Assembly (NCBI GenBank): GCA_002964805.2
Contig: PUDQ02000033.1
Coordinates: 372,001 to 436,000 of the forward strand
DNA: 64,000 nucleotides
Origin: Trametes villosa
Taxonomy: Eukaryota; Basidiomycota; Agaricomycetes; Polyporales; Polyporaceae
Direction: 5' to 3'
The position numbers and the translations under genes were made by a program. Numbering within the stretch: position 1 is the stretch's first letter; every line of letters begins with the position of its first letter. The notes beneath the pieces were generated by a model that had not been told where the DNA came from, did not search any database, and worked only from the letters and a program-made list of their open reading frames with translations. Below are positions 12,077 through 22,330 of the stretch, one piece after another.

Positions 12077-13552
12077 TCACGACATCGCGCCTGCTCCTCT
12101 CCGCCGCCTTTTCACTCGCTCTGCTAAGCTGTGTCCTGGATCCTCGAGCGTCAGCTCCGGCAATGCGTCTGCGACTTCGACCATGAGCTTCTCGGACTTC
12201 GCAGGTCGCCCACTAGACTGCTTGCGCTTCCGACTACTTGTCAAGCTCGGGGTTTCAATAGCAGGGGTCGCCAGGGGAGTGCTAGCTGCTGAGGAAGACG
12301 CCCTGTCGGGGGTCATAGCCGGGGTGGAGGGCGATGAAGGGAGGCCGTATGAGCTGAATGACTTCAGGTCTGAGGTGAAGAGAACCTGCACATAAAGATG
12401 GTTAGCCCTTGATATCCATGTACGCGGGGATACGACTCACCGAATGCGCCCAACCGGCGTACTCTCCCCAGACTGCGGAGAGTTTCGTACTAACTTCTTC
12501 GTACAACTTCGGGTTCATGTTGGCTTTCGCGCCCCCTTTGAAGCCGTAGTGCTTGACGGCTATCTGGTGTACATGAGTATCCACGGGTATAACCTCTCTC
12601 TGATATACAGATGCGTCAGAGCGCGACGAAACAACAATATTTCGAGGGACAGCTGACCTTGTTCATGCTCATGAGCAGTATACAGTCGGCTACCTTGCGG
12701 CCCACGCCGACAAACTTGATCAATTCTGCGCGCGCATCTGCCGTACTCATTGACCGTAGCGTCGCGAGCCACTCTTCCGGCGGTTCCATGAGCGTCTTCG
12801 GGTTCCGGGTGCCCCCATGCGCCTCAACGAGCATGGCGGCTGTTCTCTGTATGAAGTCCGCGCGGTAGCCGAAGCCCAACGCACGCAGCTGTGTGCTGAC
12901 TTCTGGCGCCGCCAATGCTGATGGCGGGGGAAATGGGTGGTATGTTTCTTCCGGACACGAGGGCCCAGATGGAGGGGGAAGTGAGACAAGAGGGGGCGAG
13001 TAGTGCTGACAGAGGGACTTGACCATCTTGGTTATTCGAGAGATGTTGTTATTGGAGGAGCAGATGAATCTGTCAAGATGTGTTAAGTAGGGGCCATGAA
13101 GTGACGTGAAAAAACAAGACTCACGATATGAGGTTCTCGAAGGGATCCTGCCTGAGCATCCTGATACCTTCGAACCGGTCTTGTAACCGATGGAAAACAG
13201 GGTCGACTGCGCTCCATTGTCCGTACAGCTCTACCAGGTCAATGTCAAGCTGGAAGTAGTCTCGTATCCATGCAAGTGTCTCTGCTTCTCGAGCCTCAGA
13301 GTCGCCGACGGTTGGCGGGAAGACCGAGCGGTAGAACAGGGAAGTCGGAGACTGGCGGAGGCATACGACGCGGTCGCGCAAGCAGAGCCGGTATTCGTGC
13401 GTTGGAGTGTCATGTTCCGGGGCAGGTTGGCCACCGTGCAGGGGAAAGATACTCCAACGGAAGGACTGTCCGCATTTGAGGACGGCAGCGAGAGAAAGCT
13501 GGGCAAGAGGCAATGGTAAAGCGCGAAAGCCGGTTGGTACGAAGCTAGACAT
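12077..13552 (-). CDS. OGG1: 8-oxoguanine DNA glycosylase/AP lyase (Ogg1)
   Basis: This base-excision repair enzyme removes 8-oxoguanine opposite cytosine. The start MSSFVPTGFRALPLPLAQLS leads into AAVLKCGQSFRWSI, typical of the Ogg N-domain. The segments RDYFQLDIDLVELYGQWS and GIRMLRQDPFENLISFICSS follow. The helix-hairpin-helix motif reads KFVGVGRKVADCILLMSMNK and contains the catalytic lysine. The catalytic aspartate lies in PVDTHVHQIAVKHYGF. After the fold ends there is a Ser/Thr/Pro-rich tail with basic clusters (SSRKRKQSSGR, RVKRRRRGAG), plausibly a nuclear localisation signal. A long in-frame extension upstream of 13552 has no ATG, so I did not include it. Four or five introns are present. 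Confidence 0.95.
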
Positions 13553-14502
13553 TTTCGATGAATAAGGGCTCTGTCGAGCCTGTCTTTTTCCAGGCCTTGT
13601 TACTGAAGCTTCAAGACTCAAGTTTGCGAGTTTCTTCGGTGGCGCCGTGGTGGCTGAGAGCAAGGTGCGGGGAAGTCTAGACGCCCATGAACGCGACGCG
13701 TTGAGCGCGTCTGTGAATTCGTTCCTGATCTTGTCCTCGACTTCCACCACTGGCGCTGTACTCTGAGCTGGTCTTGGGCACAACACAAGGCCTCGTGGTT
13801 CTCTGATTCTTTCTTGTTCAGACTCTGTTCTACCGCATATCTACTGTTCGATTCTGGGGCACCGCAACAGCCGCAGGCCGCCTCCGACTGTGTTATTAGC
13901 ACTGGGCTACATCTTGACGACCAAACAGTACGTCGCCGGCCTCTCAATGACGCACCGCGAAAACGATAAAGCTCTATGGCGATGAAGTGTGGGGCACCCA
14001 CGCCATGGGGCCTGTTCATGGCCGAAGGGCTGTTCGCGGCGCTCGGCCAGAAAGCACATCAGTGCATCATCCCAACAACGACCGCCCATCTACATCTGCG
14101 CCCGGTGCACCGCGCGCGCAGACATGCTGTTACACGCAGGACCACAACCCCTATGCCGTGAAGACATACACTGCCCTGACCACAGCGAGCTGTCGGCGGC
14201 GCCGTCCCTTGAGTTCCTGCGTGTTCATAGCCCCGATATTCAACGCTAGAGACGCTCAGAAGCAACGCCCGCGCTCGCTTGGGGAAGATCCGGCGAGCAA
14301 GGGCGTAGGCGGCTGACGGACTCATGGAGTCGGCGCTGCGCGTGCCCTCCCGCCCGTGGTTACCGTCTAACATCAGCGTCTTCATCTGAAGTGTATATAT
14401 GGCGGACGAGCTCATCATGGTTCTACAGTACCCCACCAGGTCCTTTCTCGAGTTCTCCTCTCTCCGACTCCCGCCTCTCCTTCACATCCCCAGACCGACG
14501 AC
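13553..14502. other. Intergenic, divergent promoter region
   Basis: This region separates OGG1 from the secreted-protein gene. I see no credible coding segment in it. The right end has a TATA-like box and a CT-rich leader that belong to the following gene. The middle holds nothing I recognise. Confidence 0.45.
14394..14400 (+). promoter_or_regulatory. TATA box of the small secreted-protein gene
   Basis: TATATAT sits 103 bases before the ATG at 14503 and is followed by a strongly CT-rich leader (about 14430-14490). This combination is common in front of highly expressed fungal genes. Confidence 0.5.
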
Positions 14503-15046
14503 ATGAAGTCTGCTCTTGTCTTCCTCGCTCTCGCCGGGTCTGCCTTGGCCCAGGGCGTGAGCTTCTTCGCCCCTACCGCGGGTGCGTCCGTCTCGGCGGG
14601 AAGTGATCTCGTCGTCGATTTGCAGAAGCCGGTTGGTGTTCATGCGTAGCAGTTGCTGTCCAACGCTCTGACCACAGCCTTGCATTTGCAGTCGGGCCTT
14701 TCGGGCACCACCAGCATCTCAGTTGTCATCGGCCTGACGTCGTGCAGGGGTGTTGCCGACTGCTCTACGGTCACCGCCACTGGGGGAATTGGCCAAGTGT
14801 TGTTCAAGGGGGGCTTCGACCCGCAGATCGTCTTCGGGAGCGGGTCGACTGCGCGCTTCCAGAACTTCACCGTGAACATCCCCGCCTCGGCGCCGAAGGG
14901 CCCTGCGCTCCTTAATGTTGGGCACTTCTTCCTTGGCGGTGTAAGTGAGATGAAGAACAGAAGTAAAGCGAGTACTCACACCAACGTTGCAGGCTGCGCT
15001 CGTTCCGGGCGCTGAGAGCATTAACACCACCATCATCATCCAGTGA
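14503..15046 (+). CDS. Small secreted protein, unknown function
   Basis: The product begins MKSALVFLALAGSALAQG, a clear signal peptide with an AxA-Q cleavage site. VSFFAPTAGASVSAGSDLVV follows, then SGLSGTTSISVVIGLTS, FGSGSTARFQNFTVNIPAS and LLNVGHFFLGG. It ends AALVPGAESINTTIIIQ. After removing two introns (about 14632-14691 and 14941-14991) it is roughly 140 residues, rich in beta-prone Val/Ile/Thr, with two possible N-glycosylation sites (NFT, NTT). The layout resembles small Ig-like secreted proteins common in Agaricomycetes. No catalytic motif is seen, and I do not assign a function. The donor of the first intron (GTTGGT) is weak. The TATA box and CT-rich leader suggest strong expression. 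Confidence 0.75.
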
Positions 15047-16192
15047 TTTTCCGGGCGGTGTTGCTACTCGAATTTGACCGCGGACTATACCGGACTTTGT
15101 GTTTCTACTGTCATAAACTCATACATAACCTGTAATGCAGCCACACATGCTATTCTAGCACGGACTTTACTCGCATCAGCCATCGCTGTCTGCTCAACCG
15201 ATGTTTGCTGCATCTCAACAGTCTACGAAGATCAATCCTGCCTCAATTCGTGAGTCGTTATGCGTTTGTGTTCCGCATTCCCAGTACGTTGGGCGACGCC
15301 CGGATTGAAACCCGCTAACCGGATACGCCCGCGCTGAGTTACCCCCCCCCTCCAGTTTCATCAAGCGCCGGAGGCTGGCAGTCGGTCAGCCTCCGACTAC
15401 GGTATATGAGCCGCTCCCCTCACCGGTCTACTCTTCTTTCCTCACCACCACCACCGCCGCCACCACCGCCGCCACCGCCACCGCCTTCTCCGAACCCCCG
15501 AGTGCCATGCAAGGTAGCTGCGCTGGGTCTTCAAGGCTGGCGTTGTAGCACATGACACTCGGATGGCCTTCAAGACTCTAGGACGCCCGCCTCCGACGAC
15601 GTGATTGCAAGATTCTCGTCTACGGTATACGGTACTGGGCGTGACTCTGGTACAAGTGTCGTGGTTTTTCTTTATTCTTCCTGCCAGGGGGTGGTAGAGG
15701 CTGGGGTATTTCCTGGGGATAGCGCAGGCCTCATCGTGGCCCCCGGGTCTAGTACCCGCCTTACGCGGGGAAGCCAACTGCGCTGCTTGTACTATTTATA
15801 TACGTATAGTATAAGTCGTAATCATCGTGAGGTTTTATTCGCTGTTGTAACAGTGCCGGTGATGACCATAAACCCCGACTATAACCGTACTCAGGGGATC
15901 CTGTCAAGCACTATAGCGCTTCAAATGCCGAGCGCGTCATGTTTATACCAATGCTCCTGACTCCAGAGCTCACTGCTGCGTACCTCCAGTCTGAGCCATG
16001 TCCCAGCGCCAATACCCCGGGCGTTCAGTAGAACGTGACAGGACCCACGTGAGAAAGGCGTAACGCGACGCGCAGCTTGGGTGCCTGGGCGCTTCAAGCT
16101 GTGGCATCCAGCCATCACCACTCGCCACACTCAGCCCTTTCCCCGCCAACTTCCTTGTGCTCTGCTCTTTTGTGCTTGGATTTCTCGCTATC
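15047..16192. other. Intergenic region with simple repeat
   Basis: These 1.1 kb have no gene that I can support. They hold a run of nine C near 15342 and a CCACCG-type simple repeat near 15442-15484. Confidence 0.5.
15442..15484. repeat. CCACCG/CCGCCA simple sequence repeat
   Basis: A run of CCA and CCG triplets lies in non-coding sequence. It reads as a microsatellite and has no sign of being translated. Confidence 0.75.
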
Positions 16193-17589
16193 ATGTCTTT
16201 GAAGATCAAGATTAGCAAACAGAGCCTGGTACGCGGAACCTGTGTGGTCACCCGGCTCATCTCACAGTTGCCTTGGCCCGCCAGTCCACGGAGTCCCGGC
16301 CGTCTAAACGGCGCATACAGAGAATTGAGTCCGATGACGAGGATGAAGACGGCGCGGGTGCAGCGGAGTCCGTATATGACCCTCCCGCTCGGGGCTCGCG
16401 ACGGAAGAAGGCGCGGCGTGCCAGTCGGGACGAGGAAGCGGGGTCTGGGGATGACTATGTGGAGGCCGACATGGACGTCGACGTGGACATCGACGGCGAC
16501 ATTGAAGACACACGCTTCCTCCCGGAGCCTCAGCAAGCGGTCTCGCGCTCCCTCTCTCCCGCTCCGAGTGCGAAGCGGAGACTGTCCAACGCCACGGCGT
16601 CCTCGAGCAGGTCCCGGGCGAAAGAGTCGAAGTCCTCAAAGAGCAAGCCGTCGGGGAAGAGGCCGCGGCGGCAGGTTGTGTGGACGGATGATGAAGAGGA
16701 TGAGTTTGACGATCCGGAGGTCGTGGTGACGGACGATGACGACTTTGATCCCGAGCCCGACTACGCCTCAAGCAAGAAGGGCGTCAAGGGAAAGAGCGGC
16801 AAGATTACCCTGGGGAAGCCGAGCGCGAAGGGGAAGAGTGCGAAGGAGGAAAAGGAGATTGTCTTCCGGGACGAGCGCAGGCTACCCGCCACTGCACCAA
16901 CTCAGAAGAGCAACCCTGCCTTTGCGGTCGATGGCATTGACGAGGCGAGCTTGCCCAAGAAGCGGAAGCTCCCTACGATCAAGAAGAACAAGCCCTCTAC
17001 GGCGGGTTCTACAGCACCTTCGACCCCGTCGACTCTGAAGCTCCCCGCGGCCGTGCCCGAGAAGACCCAGAGCTCGCTCACGCCTGCGCCAACGAGCAAT
17101 CAAGTCGGTACGCGCAAGCCCGCGGGTGCTTCCGCGGATATCAATCTGCTCGACTCGTCCGTCTACTCAGAGCTGTTCAAGAGCACGGTGCGTGGTATAC
17201 TTTGAGGCTCTAGGGAGCCGTATTGAACGTCCCAGCAGCAACCGGGCGTGTCCACTCCCAACTCTGGCTTGAATTGGAAGCAGAAGGAGGAAGAGCGCAG
17301 GAAGGAGCTCAACCGCATGCGCGATGAGGCTCGTGCTAAACGGAATGCGGAAGCGGTATGCCGCCATCTTGCTGTTAGGCTCGCGTTGTGCTCATGCGCC
17401 CTACAGAAGAACGCTTTCGACCTCCAGGCCGCGCCCGAGAAGATCGAGCGCTTCGTGCTACACCGCCTGCGACACTCCACAGCTCGTTTCCCCAACGTCC
17501 TCGGGGCGACGTTCAAGGAGATGCACGACCGTACTCGCGTTCCCGTCTCCGCCTCAGCTTCCGCGGCCCTTACTAGCGAATCACGCTGA
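16193..17589 (+). CDS. Charged, low-complexity nuclear-type protein, unknown function
   Basis: The first exon encodes MSLKIKISKQSL and splices over a 56-base intron to STESRPSKRRIQRIESDDED. Alternating acidic and basic low-complexity stretches follow: EADMDVDVDIDGDIEDT, the basic GKRPRRQVVW, then DDEEDEFDDPEVVVTDDDDF and KKRKLPTIKKNK. The C-terminal third is more ordered: INLLDSSVYSELFKST, a coiled-coil-like KQKEEERRKELNRMRDEARA, then FDLQAAPEKIERFVLHRLR. Several bipartite basic clusters suggest nuclear import. The composition resembles chromatin-complex accessory subunits, but I do not recognise a named domain. Gene structure (four exons) is well supported by frame continuity; the function is unknown. 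Confidence 0.75.
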
Positions 17590-17891
17590 GTTGGAGTGCA
17601 GCCTGTGTATTTGTATCTTCTGGATGCCTCTGATGTAGCATAGTGCCCTGTCTTCCGGAACAGACTGGATGATCACCTCATATACCTCTCAGCCTCAAAT
17701 CCCGCAGGACCGACGTTTCTCAAGCAGGCGCCAATATCCAAAATGAGAACTCTCATTCACGTAGCGCCCACGCGCATGTTGACCGCAAGTCCGCGCGAAC
17801 TCGTCTGCTAACGCCCTCATCAGCACGAGCCCTTCCAAATCGGCCAAGCACCCCCGTCTACAGCTCGCTTCTTGTACCCCACCCCCACGCC
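17590..17891. other. Short intergenic region
   Basis: These 302 bases carry the 3' end of one gene and the promoter of the next. Nothing specific is seen. Confidence 0.4.
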
Positions 17892-18467
17892 ATGTCGCGC
17901 AAGATTACCCTCGTCCCACCTCCTCGTTTTCCGGACATCATCATCGCGCTCGACCTCATGAGCACAACGCCACCGCGCTTCCACTGGTTCCTCTTCGTCC
18001 CTGACGCACCCACTACGCTCGCCGCAACTGGTCCTTCGGATCACCGTGGTACGAAGCTTCACGCCATTACGAACGGCCTACAAGGGGACGGCAGGCGTTG
18101 GTCGTACGACCGTACCCCGCTCGCACTCGCTACCTCTCCCGCAATTGCGGCGGCTGCGATAGTCGGGCGTCTGCCTAGCGGAAAGACGGTCGACGACCTC
18201 GACGCGCTCCTGCGCGAGATCCCTATGGACACCCCCGAGGCCGACAGGGAGCGCGAACCGACGTGGACTTGCCGAGTCTGGATCCGCGAAGCGCTGCGGC
18301 GCATGCATGCGGCTGGTTACGTCGTCTGTGACGATGTTGACGCGATGGAGGAGGAAATGTGGGTCTATGGAAAGAAGGTAGCGGCCCAAATCGAGGACGA
18401 CACCTTTGAGGCGGCGTCTCTAGCCCAGGCCATTCACTCCCGCGCGCCGTCTAAGAGTAGTACTTGA
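17892..18467 (+). CDS. Conserved hypothetical protein, single exon
   Basis: This uninterrupted frame of 191 codons starts MSRKITLVPPPRFPDIIIAL. It contains RFHWFLFVPD followed by TKLHAITN, an alternation of short hydrophobic strands with polar turns. A helical second half follows: VDDLDALLREIP, then TWTCRVWIREALRRMHAAGY and EEEMWVYGKKVAAQIED. The pattern (strand, H-W-F-L-F-V-P, then a W-x-x-R-V-W-I-x-E-A-L helix) looks like a family of small uncharacterised fungal proteins. I know no function for it and see no signal peptide or membrane segment. Lack of introns is unusual beside its neighbours, but codon use looks like theirs. Confidence 0.7.
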   Translation: MSRKITLVPPPRFPDIIIALDLMSTTPPRFHWFLFVPDAPTTLAATGPSDHRGTKLHAITNGLQGDGRRWSYDRTPLALATSPAIAAAAIVGRLPSGKTVDDLDALLREIPMDTPEADREREPTWTCRVWIREALRRMHAAGYVVCDDVDAMEEEMWVYGKKVAAQIEDDTFEAASLAQAIHSRAPSKSST

Positions 18468-19256
18468 TGTGGACTCCAGCTGGTGCATAGTAAGTCTCCT
18501 TTATACAGTAGCAGAAAGGTAGACGATAGGCTTACACTCAACACAGACATTTGTGGAGGGCTGAGTCACGCTTGCGCTATACAACCTATGAAAGTCTAGC
18601 TTGACCAAAGCCGTTCATAGAGAACACGCGTACTCGTAAGGAGCCCCACTCGCTATCTGGCTAAACAGTTATGCTCCCAGTCATCTTCCCAGATATCATC
18701 TGCTCCGCTGCGGCGGCGTTAGACAGAATCATCTCCGGTTCGACATCTATGGGGTCATATTCGGCGGTCAGCTGGATACCCACTGGCACTCAGTCGAACC
18801 TGCCCTACACCTCACAATCCGTCCACGCCACCCGAAGGTGTCCTCCTGGCGGGTATCCGATACGGCATCGCGAGTTTTGAGCGCCAAGTGCTGTCCAATT
18901 GTCATCCTTCCGTCCAACCGCCACACTGCCAGTCCGTCTCAATTGCGAGCGTACGCTCACATGAGTGGGTACGACATGCATTCTACCATCGCGGTTCGGG
19001 TGCACGCTGTCAGCCTCTCGCCCTAGAAGGTGATATCCCGAGTTCCTTAGTGGCAGTCTCGGGCCGCCATGCGCGCTGCGCCAGGGTGGATCCCTGGGGG
19101 ATGATGCGCTATTTGACATGGCGAAGCGCCGCTGATGGCGAGAGGGCGTACAACTTGGTCCCGATGCGCTCTTCCGTGTCTTTGAAGCGCCCTTGAGAAG
19201 GGCTTATAGTCTCTTGGGGACTGACGTTGAGGTGGGGACGTCCTTCTGCTGCTGTG
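18468..19256. other. Intergenic, upstream of first GMC gene
   Basis: No gene can be supported in these 789 bases. A TATAGT sequence about 50 bases before the following ATG may be part of its core promoter. Confidence 0.4.
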
Positions 19257-22183
19257 ATGTATCTTGCACGGCTGCCCCTTCTCCTCTACGCCTGCGCGGC
19301 CGTCTACGGCTCCAAATCTGGTATGTCACCTACCGTTACTCGCATCGCATGTGAGCGGTTGGAGGGCTTGAACTAACGCAAGGATCATACACAGGAGCAG
19401 ACTCCGCGGCGGAATATGACTACATCATCATCGGTACGCACCTAGTCGACTTTCACTCAACTCCTCACCTCATTGACAGCACGCAACCAGGTGGCGGGAC
19501 TGCGGGCCTTGTGATAGCAGCGCGTCTGACTGAAGACCCCACGACCACGGTCGCCGTAGTCGAGGCCGGCATCCATCATGTCAACGAACCGCTGGTGGAC
19601 ACTCCTCGTAGGTCCACTGCCCGAATTCGTCGGACGTCATCTTGGACTCGACTGACGGCGGTCTTCGCAGAGTTCTTCGGCCGAGCCGTTGGCAACCCCG
19701 CGTTCGACTGGAACTTCCGCTCGGTGCCGCAGCCGGCACTAAACAACGCGAGCGTGCCCCAGGCGAGGGGAAAGATGCTCGGCGGCTCGAGCGGCTTGAA
19801 TTACATGGCTTGGAACCGAGCGTCCGCGAAAGAGTATGACGCTTGGGAACAGGTAGCGTATAGCCGTGCCCGTACGTACGCGCACCAATACTGACTCTGT
19901 ATAGCTCGGCGCGAAGGGGTGGAACTGGAGGTCTTTGCTGCCATACCACAAGAAGACCGAGACCGTCTCTCCACCTCCGCCGCAAGGAATCTTCCCCGGT
20001 GCCAAAGAAGTCCCGGAATCGGCTTTCGACGCGTTCCATGGGAGGTCTGGCCTGGTACAGGTAGGTATCACCGCCGAAGCTCATTCCAAGTTGTTGTGAT
20101 ACTCATGGCGCTAGCCTTCATACAACGACTTGTATTCCAACTTCACGGCACCGTACGTGCACGCGATCAACAGGCTAGGCATTCCGACGAATAGCGACCC
20201 CGTTAGTAGGGTCTCATCAGAGTCGTCGTAATGCTCGGCTAATATCCCTTCACTAGTACACAGGGAACGCGACGGGAGTATACAATACGGAGCATTCGGT
20301 CGATAAGAGAAAGGATGTCGGTCAGCGCTCCTATGCAGCGAACACATACTACAACGTCAGTGCCGGTCGGCCGAACCTGAAGGTCTTCGTGAGCACCCAG
20401 GTAATGCCGGCTATATTTGAGGGCATGCCGTAGGATTCCTCATTCACAAAACACCCATAGGCGACGAAAATTGGGTTCAATACGCCATCTGGCCGTGGTC
20501 AGTTGCTCGATGCGACTGGCGTACATGTTGTGGCAGTCAACACGACCGGTTTCACGGGCACGCTCGTCGCGCGCAAAGAAGTGATTCTCTCCGCAGGTAC
20601 GCTCTCTGAAGCCCTCCCGAGTGTATCACGTCAACTCCGTTTCAGGCGCGTTTCAGACTCCCCAAGTACTCGAGTTGTCGGGTATGTCGGCCCTCCTAAT
20701 GTGTACCCTCCTGCCTCTTTGTTGAATATCTCCCGTCGGTATAGGCATCGGAAACCGCACAATCCTGGAGCGCTTAGGTATCCAGACACTGGTCGATCTT
20801 CCTGGGGTTGGCGAGAACTTGCAGGTCAGTTGCACGGGCCCTGTCGGACAAATTAAGCTTCACTCATTATGATGCAGGATCAGCCTTTCATTGCGCAAGA
20901 TTTTGAGTTGAACGGAGACTTTTGGACGTACGGTATGTCTGCATTGTCAAACGAACACGGCAGGTTGTACTTACTTATGACCCCGCATCCATCCAGACAT
21001 GCTCAGGAATAACGCAACCTTCCTACTCGAGCAGCAAGAAGAATAGTAAGAACGGTAGATCGATTTTTAGCGAACATTGCTAATCTCGTTGGTCAGTGCC
21101 GTGAACCATACTGGGGTGTTCGCCCAGCTCAACGCCCCGCGTACATTCCCTCCATTTGGCGCAATCGTTCCACTTCGTATTGCCGCGAAGATTCGCGATC
21201 ACGCTCGTGCGCTCACGGCAGCTCCCGGGCTTTCCCCACTCGCAAAGGCACAGTACCGTATCCAGACTGCCTGGTTATACGACAACGATGTCGCTCACAT
21301 CGAGGTGCTCATGAACCCGGGTGGAGGCTCGACGTCAATTCCTCCTAGTCCCAACAAAACGTACATGACCCTAAGTCTCGGTATTATGGTGAGCGCATCG
21401 AGGTACTCATGAATGCCGTCCCCACGCTCACCATGGCTACTAACCCTTAATTCCCAGCATCCCTTCGCTCGGGGCTCTGTTGTGAGCGGAATCGTCGCCC
21501 TCTTCACTTTCCCGCAGGGCCTGCCGCTGACACAAATCTAGCATATCAATAGCACCGATCCCCTAGCAGCACCGATTATCGATCCCAACTTCGTAGGGAA
21601 CGACGTAGGTAAGACCCGATGCATCCAAGCCCTCGTCGACTCTGTGACGACCGCGAGCCGATAGACTTCAGCTCAATGCTCGAAAGCGTCAAATTCGTGC
21701 AGAAGATCGCCGCTAGCCCCTCGCTCGTGGATGCCGTCGTAGGGCCTCACAATCCCCCAGCGAACTCGACAGATGAAGCTGGCCTGACCGCGTACGTAGC
21801 ATCCATAACCACGCATTCACAAAAGCTTACCCACCGCTTAGATATGTGAGAGCATCGACCGGGCCTTTCTTCCATCCCGCAGGCACAGCAGCCATGGTTC
21901 CCCGTTCCTACGGAGGTATATCATAGCGTTCTGCCTCTTCACATTCATGTGCTGATCAGCATCGAGCAGGCGTCGTCGATCCCACAACTCTGAAGGTGTA
22001 GGGAACATCGAACCTCCGAGTGGTCGACGCGTCGCTCGTTCCGTTGCAGATCGCGGCGCATCTGCAGACCGCGGTATATGCGATCGCAGAAAGGGTGCGT
22101 AGCGTCACCTTCCTGGGTAGACGCGGGTCTGTGCTGACGACGTCCAGGCTTCCGACATCCTCAAAGCGGACGCTCATCATTGA
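19257..22183 (+). CDS. GMC oxidoreductase with signal peptide (copy A)
   Basis: This is an FAD-dependent glucose-methanol-choline family oxidoreductase, probably secreted. The start MYLARLPLLLYACAAVYG is a signal peptide. EYDYIIIGGGTAGLVIAARL (the FAD-binding GxGxxG) and GNPAFDWNFRSVPQPAL follow, then RGKMLGGSSGLNYMAWNR, the GMC signature 1. Further on are ARKEVILSAGAFQTPQVL (signature 2) and GVGENLQDQPF. The active-site histidine lies in FFHPAGTAAMVPR. The second catalytic His is in AAHLQTAVYAIAER, with Leu in place of the Thr or Ile of the neighbouring copies. About fifteen introns were needed and all could be placed without a frameshift, so the gene appears intact. It resembles aryl-alcohol oxidase-like enzymes; the substrate is not known. 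It ends 147 bases from the convergent copy B. Confidence 0.88.
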
Positions 22184-22330
22184 ATCAGGGACGACTTTCT
22201 CGAGTATAGCAATCGCGAGCACACGAGCATGGTGCGAGTTTCGGAACGGAGATGGTAGGAACATGCTGCTCTATTGTGCGGAGGTACACTCGGTGGATCG
22301 ATCAGTATGCGCGGACCTTGACGAAGTCGT

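Noticed and set aside
13553..13786. In-frame N-terminal extension of OGG1 that could be a mitochondrial leader
   Set aside because: The frame is open for 78 codons but contains no ATG, and it includes several acidic residues. The ATG at 13550-13552 already gives the family's normal start.
15280..15330. tRNA-like B box in the stretch around CGGATTGAAACCCGC
   Set aside because: Read on the minus strand it is GGTTTCAATCC, which has one base too many for a B box. No matching A box or acceptor stem was found.
15442..15484. CRISPR-like or centromeric array
   Set aside because: It is a short triplet-type microsatellite with no spacers or higher-order structure, in a eukaryotic genome.
19257..22183. 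GMC copy A as a pseudogene because of many in-frame stops between exons
   Set aside because: Every stop falls inside an intron with usable GT and AG ends, and all junctions keep the GMC frame.
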